Below, piece after piece: positions 6,710-10,079 of a stretch of DNA of 10,079 nt (its first letter is position 1; every line of letters begins with the position of its first letter). Made by a program: the position numbers and the translations under genes. Under the pieces are notes generated by a model, which had not been told where the DNA came from, did not search any database, and saw only the letters and a list, made by a program, of their open reading frames with translations. The stretch covers positions 1 to 10,079 of the forward strand of contig JAUZPC010000074.1 in NCBI GenBank assembly GCA_030706105.1. The letters are read 5' to 3'. The DNA comes from Bacteroidota bacterium (GTDB lineage: Bacteria > Bacteroidota > Ignavibacteria > Ignavibacteriales > Ignavibacteriaceae).

Positions 6710-7126
6710 ATGAACGAAAAAATGATGAAAATTAAGAATATTATAGTTGTATTTTGCATTATAGCCATAGCAGCGTTATTTTATAGCTGTAAGGATACCG
6801 GTGTTAATACGGACAATAACACTATCCCTTCTTCTAATGTGAGCTATAGTAAACATATCAGACCGGTGCTTGAAGCACATTGTGTAGGATGCCACAGCAG
6901 TTCCAACCCGCAGGGCGGGTTTGATGCTTCAACTTACTCTTCCTTAACTGCGGATCCGGGAATTGTATTTAAAGGGAAACCTGAAAACAGCAGGATTATC
7001 TGGCGGGTTGATCCTAAATACGGTATGTCGGTAATGCCTCCTCTTGGTTCAAATTATAAAGCACTGAATTCAAATCAGGTGACTGGCCTTTATACGTGGA
7101 TTAAAGAAGGCGCCAATAATAATTAG
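6710..7126 (+). CDS. Monohaem c-type cytochrome lipoprotein, Planctomycete-type (PSCyt1-like)
   Basis: This 138-residue protein has a basic N-terminus and hydrophobic helix (about 8-25) ending at LFYSC, so C27 is the probable lipidated cysteine. The -3 residue is Phe, which is unusual for a lipobox. A low-complexity linker (28-44) leads to the domain: SKHIRPVLEAHCVGCH (47-62) holds one CxxCH haem site (C58, C61, H62), and MSVMPP (106-111) offers M109 as likely distal ligand. QGGFDASTYSSL, GKPENSRIIWRV and TGLYTWIKEGA match the small cytochrome domain often found at the head of planctomycete-type proteins. It probably acts as an electron carrier or haem sensor in the periplasm. Two internal ATGs (6722, 6725) could also serve as the start and give a more ordinary signal peptide. 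No Shine-Dalgarno is close to any of them. It is probably the last gene of the operon. Confidence 0.8.
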   Translation: MNEKMMKIKNIIVVFCIIAIAALFYSCKDTGVNTDNNTIPSSNVSYSKHIRPVLEAHCVGCHSSSNPQGGFDASTYSSLTADPGIVFKGKPENSRIIWRVDPKYGMSVMPPLGSNYKALNSNQVTGLYTWIKEGANNN

Positions 7127-7203
7127 TCCCCAATAAAAGAGGTTTCTAATTACAAGTGAGTAACTAAATGGGGAAAGCATTTGTAGTTTTCCTCCTATTT
7201 TTA

Positions 7204-7310
7204 GCCCATAATGAAGATCAATCGTAATGGGAAAAATATACATTATATTTTTAGTTTTTAACTGTTTTTTCAAAGCAGTATGACCAAAAACGATTGATCG
7301 ATTATGGGGC
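7204..7310. repeat. 107-bp inverted repeat enclosing two hairpins (possible structured RNA or MITE-like element)
   Basis: The left arm at 7204-7225 is GCCCATAAT, then GAA, then GATCAATCGT. The right arm at 7290-7310 is ACGATTGATC, then G, then ATTATGGGGC. They pair over 10 bp plus 8-9 bp, with a GAA/G internal loop and one extra G. The enclosed 64 bases hold a perfect 9-bp hairpin (AAAAATATA 7232-7240, loop CAT, TATATTTTT 7244-7252) and a weaker one (ACTG 7261-7264 with CAGT 7276-7279, plus TTT/AAA inside). The total is a three-way-junction-like fold. CCCAT (7205-7209) can alternatively pair with ATGGG (7227-7231), giving two competing folds. No target-site duplication is obvious at the ends. 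Nature unknown. Confidence 0.5.
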
Positions 7311-7481
7311 GTAATATAGTAATATCAGAGTTTCGAATAGTACGAAAATGAGAATTTAGCTAACAAGGGGTTTGCTTTATCATTTAGCGCGAATAGTTCT
7401 TGTGCCTGCCGGTTAAATTAGTTCTTTAAGAAATAGATCACTATTTAATTTATCTGAATACGGTAATTTAGAACAGTTATA

Positions 7482-7597
7482 TATTTTCTAAAATAACTAA
7501 CATACTTCCAAATGTTGTGAAGAATTATTTTATTATAATAATAATTTTTATATAACTTACACATTAAAGTATTACAGCCTGATTATTTTAGAAAATA
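7482..7597. repeat. 15-bp perfect inverted repeat separated by 86 bp
   Basis: TATTTTCTAAAATAA (7482-7496) and its exact reverse complement (7583-7597) bound a very AT-rich interior. Outside them AACAG (7472-7476) can pair with CTGTT (7606-7610). The interior has its own hairpin (AATTATT 7523-7529 with AATAATT 7540-7546, overlapping the palindrome TTATTATAATAA at 7530-7541). Each outer arm is itself nearly palindromic (ATTTT-CT-AAAAT), so the pair could equally be two copies of one operator. It lies about 155 bp upstream of add. Confidence 0.4.
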
Positions 7598-7693
7598 ACA
7601 AAGTTCTGTTAAATAGAGTAACTAATTTAGAAATCATTAGCAGGTCATATAAATGATTTTAAAATTTAAAATTCTTATATTGTATTTATATAG

Positions 7694-7724
7694 TTGAATT
7701 TACGGATTTAAAAAGATATTTTCG
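7694..7724 (+). promoter_or_regulatory. add: Candidate promoter of the add operon
   Basis: TTGAAT (7694-7699) and TATTTT (7717-7722) are separated by 17 bases, a sigma-70-like arrangement. Read as a Bacteroidota promoter, TTG is followed after 20 bases by TATTTTCG, one mismatch from TAnnTTTG. Transcription would begin near 7730 and leave a leader of about 20 bases. The region is AT-rich, so chance matches are possible. Confidence 0.35.
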
Positions 7725-7737
7725 TAAATGAAAAAAA

Positions 7738-7743
7738 AGAGGA
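7738..7743 (+). promoter_or_regulatory. add: Shine-Dalgarno site (AGAGGA) that decides the TTG start of add
   Basis: AGAGGA lies seven bases before the TTG at 7751. The next in-frame ATG is M35, beyond the metal-binding HDHLDGG motif, so it cannot be the real start. Confidence 0.75.
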
Positions 7744-7750
7744 AAATATT

Positions 7751-8875
7751 TTGACAACAAATGAAATTATTCAGTCAGTACCAAAAGTTCTTTTACATGA
7801 TCACCTTGATGGTGGATTAAGAACAAGCACAATTATTGAGCTGGCTCAAGAAATGAAATATACTAAACTGCCTACAAAAGACCCTGGTGAACTTGCAGTT
7901 TGGTTTCATAGAGGAGCTAACAAAGGAAATCTTATAGAGTATCTGCAAGGCTTTGAACATACTATTGCTGTAATGCAAACCAAAGAAGCTCTTGAGCGTG
8001 TTGCTTATGAGATGATGGAAGATATGAAAAATGATGGCGTTTGTTATGTAGAAACAAGATTTGCCCCTATGTTTTCAACTCAAAAAGGTTTGTACAATGA
8101 AGACGTAGTGCAGGCAGTTTTAACCGGGCTGGAGCGCGGTAAAAAAGATTTTGGGGTTGGTTATGGACTGATTATTTGCGGTATGCGCAATATGAAGAAC
8201 ACTTTGGAAATGGCTGAACTTGCTGTCAATTTTAGAAATGAAGGCGTTGTCGGATTCGATTTAGCCGGTGAAGAAGGCGGTTATCCTCCTAAGAAACATA
8301 TTGAAGCTTTCCAATTTATTCAGAGAGCTAATTTTAATATTACCATTCACGCCGGTGAAGCTTTCGGCAAAGAATCTATTTGGCAGGCTATTCAGTGGTG
8401 CGGTGCACACAGAATTGGCCATGCAACCCATTTGCTTGAAGATATTACCTTGGATAAAAATGGTAAAGTTGCCGGATTTGGCGACCTTGCTCAATATGTA
8501 TTGGATAAAAGAATACCTCTTGAAATTTGCTTGTTAAGCAATGTTCATACCGGAGCAGTTGATAAAATAGAGAATCATCCTTTTGGTATTTTCTTTAATG
8601 AAAAGTTCAGAGTTACTATTAATACTGATGATAGATTAATGAGCGATACCACAATGACAAAAGAGTTTGCTACGGCTATTGAAGTGTTTAATATAAGCCT
8701 GGAAGATGTGGAAAAGATTACTATCAACTCCATGAAATCCGCTTTCATCCCTCACAAAGAAAGGTTAGATTATATTTATAATGTAATTAAACCGGGATAT
8801 CAAAAAATTAAAGACCAATTACTTTCATTAAAAACTTATTCGAATAATTATGAAGAAACTGTTCCAAAATTATAA
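7751..8875 (+). CDS. add: Adenosine deaminase
   Basis: This is a complete 374-residue zinc-dependent deaminase of the amidohydrolase superfamily, converting adenosine or deoxyadenosine to inosine and ammonia in the cytoplasm. All expected motifs are present: HDHLDGG (H16, H18 metal ligands), the ETRFAP strand (101-106), GFDLAGEE (168-175), HAGE (200-203, zinc ligand H200 and catalytic E203), RIGHAT (221-226, H224) and NTDDRLMS (291-298, D293/D294). The length is slightly above the usual 330-350 residues. The HDHLDGGLR and NTDDRLMS forms resemble those I recall from actinobacterial-type enzymes. Translation starts at TTG with a good AGAGGA site. It is the first gene of a tight operon: its last 26 bases overlap the next gene in another frame. 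A different aminated purine substrate within the same family is possible. Confidence 0.93.
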   Translation: MTTNEIIQSVPKVLLHDHLDGGLRTSTIIELAQEMKYTKLPTKDPGELAVWFHRGANKGNLIEYLQGFEHTIAVMQTKEALERVAYEMMEDMKNDGVCYVETRFAPMFSTQKGLYNEDVVQAVLTGLERGKKDFGVGYGLIICGMRNMKNTLEMAELAVNFRNEGVVGFDLAGEEGGYPPKKHIEAFQFIQRANFNITIHAGEAFGKESIWQAIQWCGAHRIGHATHLLEDITLDKNGKVAGFGDLAQYVLDKRIPLEICLLSNVHTGAVDKIENHPFGIFFNEKFRVTINTDDRLMSDTTMTKEFATAIEVFNISLEDVEKITINSMKSAFIPHKERLDYIYNVIKPGYQKIKDQLLSLKTYSNNYEETVPKL

Positions 8876-9185
8876 TTTTGAGTTTAATAGCAGCGAGAAA
8901 AAGATACTGGGTACTTTTCTTAAACAGGTATTAAAACAATTAGGCGATAATAAAGATTATTATCCTTACACTACTGCATATAAATCCGTGCTGGAAAAAA
9001 TTAACAGTGGTGATGAGACTATCAGACTTACAAAGGACGAAAAAGGTAAAGTAAAAGAACAATTGGAAAATAGTCTTAAGCTTTACAAAAAAGAAATTAA
9101 AAAAGCATGGTTCTTCAAAAGGTGGCTTTATCGTTCAATGATAACACAATATGAAGCGCTTGTAGAAAATCATTTTAAAAATTGA
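8850..9185 (+). CDS. Small basic hypothetical protein between add and hutU
   Basis: This is a 111-residue protein I do not recognise. It is rich in lysine and aromatic residues, has no signal peptide, cysteine or membrane segment, and reads as mostly alpha-helical. One helix with SSEKKILGTFLKQVLKQLG lies near 14-32, a charged region around 44-80 (LEKINSGDETIRLTKDEKGKV), and a basic-aromatic stretch KKAWFFKRWLYRS at about 84-96. The ATG at 8850 is the only plausible start. It overlaps the end of add by 26 bp without its own Shine-Dalgarno, which suggests translational coupling. The stop is one base before the hutU ATG. The tight packing between two enzyme genes is the main reason to accept it as real. 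A role as an RNA- or protein-binding accessory factor would be a guess. Confidence 0.65.
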   Translation: MKKLFQNYNFEFNSSEKKILGTFLKQVLKQLGDNKDYYPYTTAYKSVLEKINSGDETIRLTKDEKGKVKEQLENSLKLYKKEIKKAWFFKRWLYRSMITQYEALVENHFKN

Positions 9186-9186
9186 T

Positions 9187-10079
9187 ATGCTGACAACTAT
9201 AGAAAAAACATCAATCAAAGCACCTACAGGAACTGAAATTACCTGTAAAAGCTGGCTGCAGGAAGCAGCTATGCGTATGCTTATGAACAATTTAGATCCC
9301 CAGGTTGCAGAAAATCCCGTTGAACTGATTGTGTATGGAGGTAAAGGGAAAGCTGCACGTAACTGGGAGTGCTATGACGCAATAATTGAATCCCTTAAAA
9401 AATTGGACAACGATGAGACTCTGCTTGTGCAGTCAGGTAAACCCGTTGCTGTTTTTAAAACACATTCTAATGCACCAAGGGTTATAATTTCTAATTCTAT
9501 GCTGGTTCCGGATTGGGCAACATGGGATGAATTTAGACGTCTGGAATCTTTGGGGCTTACAATGTACGGTCAAATGACAGCCGGGAGCTGGATTTACATC
9601 GGAACTCAGGGAATTCTGCAGGGAACTTATGAAACTTTTGTGGAGTGCGGCAGAAAATATTTCAATGGCGATTTGGCCGGCCGTTTTATCTTAACTTCCG
9701 GTTTGGGAGGAATGAGCGGGGCACAGCCTTTAGCCGGTACAATGGCAGGTGCTGTTATTCTCTGCGTTGAAGTTGATAAAGAAAGAATTCAAAAGAGAAT
9801 TGAATCGGGTTATCTTGACGTATTTACCGAGAGTATTGATGAAGCGGTTAAATTAGTCCTTGATGCCAAACAACAGAAGAAAGCATTATCTGTTGGCCTT
9901 TTAGGCAACGCAGGTGAAGTTTTACCAGCACTTCTTAAAATGAATGTTATCCCGGATATTTTAACTGACCAGACTTCTGCTCACGATACGCTCAATGGAT
10001 ACGTTCCTATGGGGATGTCTTTTGAACAGGCCTTAGAGTTAAGAAAAAATAATCCGGAAGAATATATCCGCTTGGCTAA
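9187..10079 (+). CDS. hutU: Urocanate hydratase (urocanase), 3' end outside window
   Basis: The first 297 residues of an enzyme usually about 550 long are present. The frame is still open at the right edge (the final TAA letters are split between codons and are not a stop). Urocanase uses tightly bound NAD+ to hydrate urocanate to imidazolonepropionate, the second step of histidine degradation. Strong family motifs are YGG.GKAARNW (50-60), DETLLVQSGKPV (76-87), GQMTAGSWIYIGTQGILQG (128-146), the GLGGMSGAQP dinucleotide-binding loop (172-181) and DQTSAHD (261-267). The catalytic cysteine region lies further on and is not seen. The start is the ATG at 9187, one base after the previous stop, with no clear Shine-Dalgarno, so expression probably depends on coupling. 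No hutH or hutI is visible in this window. Confidence 0.95.
   Translation, partial: MLTTIEKTSIKAPTGTEITCKSWLQEAAMRMLMNNLDPQVAENPVELIVYGGKGKAARNWECYDAIIESLKKLDNDETLLVQSGKPVAVFKTHSNAPRVIISNSMLVPDWATWDEFRRLESLGLTMYGQMTAGSWIYIGTQGILQGTYETFVECGRKYFNGDLAGRFILTSGLGGMSGAQPLAGTMAGAVILCVEVDKERIQKRIESGYLDVFTESIDEAVKLVLDAKQQKKALSVGLLGNAGEVLPALLKMNVIPDILTDQTSAHDTLNGYVPMGMSFEQALELRKNNPEEYIRLA

Larger units (their letters stand above)
7127..7750. other. Gene-free AT-rich region, 624 bp, with nested inverted repeats
   Basis: I see no credible protein gene on either strand. The region contains a weak 6-bp pairing after the cytochrome stop (TCCCCA 7127-7132, TGGGGA 7169-7174), two large inverted repeats listed separately, a short relatively GC-rich patch (about 7361-7415), and the promoter and ribosome site of the add operon at its right end. 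It lacks a clear terminator for the upstream operon. No DnaA-box cluster, tRNA or IS end was recognised. Confidence 0.6.

Noticed and set aside
7127..7174. Terminator after the cytochrome gene (TCCCCA/TGGGGA)
   Set aside because: The stem is only 6 bp with a 36-base loop and no T-run follows, so it is not a convincing intrinsic terminator.
7168..7227. Tiny plus-strand ORF (19 residues, MGKAFVVFLLFLAHN...) resembling a signal-peptide start
   Set aside because: No Shine-Dalgarno, very short, and it ends inside the left arm of the inverted repeat. It could be a remnant of a broken secreted-protein gene, but nothing downstream supports that.
7070..7273. Minus-strand open frame of 67 codons over the end of the cytochrome gene
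   Set aside because: It overlaps a real gene, runs through the arm of the 107-bp inverted repeat, and shows no domain or ribosome site.
7361..7418. Integron attC-like site (TAACAAGGGG ... GGTTAAAT)
   Set aside because: The ends partly fit the attC core patterns, but the interior does not fold into the required hairpin, and there is no integrase, cassette or second site.
7127..7750. Replication origin in the AT-rich gene-free stretch
   Set aside because: No DnaA-box cluster (TTATNCACA) and no dnaA, dnaN or rep gene nearby.
8261..8537. Open frames on both strands inside add (minus 8261-8494, plus 8268-8537)
   Set aside because: They lie inside a complete, motif-rich adenosine deaminase gene and encode nothing recognisable.

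Overview
The window looks like a chromosomal segment of an Ignavibacteria-like member of the Bacteroidota/Chlorobi (FCB) group. The evidence is two secreted proteins with near-canonical type IX secretion (T9SS) C-terminal sorting domains, each built around 'QNYPNPFNP..TTI' and ending in a 'LSSGVY.Y.....KKM.L.K' strand. Supporting signs are AT-rich DNA, sparse Shine-Dalgarno sequences, and a promoter-like TTG/TAnnTTTG pair. The lineage call is an inference from protein signatures, not a database match.

Layout. (1) Positions 1-1520, plus strand: the 3' part of a gene for a repetitive beta-propeller protein (at least ten Asp-box units) with a T9SS sorting domain. Its 5' end lies outside the window. 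(2) Positions 1564-3060, minus strand: a second secreted Asp-box/sialidase-fold protein with signal peptide and T9SS sorting domain, convergent with the first. The 43-bp gap and the two 3' ends hold back-to-back terminator hairpins. (3) Positions 3061-3404: divergent non-coding region with a leader palindrome. (4) Positions 3405-7126, plus strand, probably one operon: a GT-C membrane glycosyltransferase with C-terminal TPRs, a full-length NfeD membrane serine protease, and a single-haem c-type cytochrome lipoprotein. (5) Positions 7127-7750: a 624-bp AT-rich gene-free stretch with two large inverted repeats, one enclosing two further hairpins. (6) Positions 7751-10079, plus strand: a tightly packed operon of adenosine deaminase (add, TTG start), an unrecognised 111-residue basic protein, and urocanate hydratase (hutU), which runs off the right edge.

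How the genes work together. The left third makes cell-surface or secreted propeller proteins exported through Sec and then T9SS. The middle operon is about the envelope: sugar transfer from a lipid carrier, membrane proteolysis/quality control, and periplasmic electron transfer. The right operon is catabolic: adenosine deamination and the second step of histidine degradation, with a small protein of unknown role between them.

No IS element, CRISPR array, tRNA, rRNA or defence system was seen. The least explained sequence is the gene-free stretch 7127-7750 and the small protein at 8850-9185.
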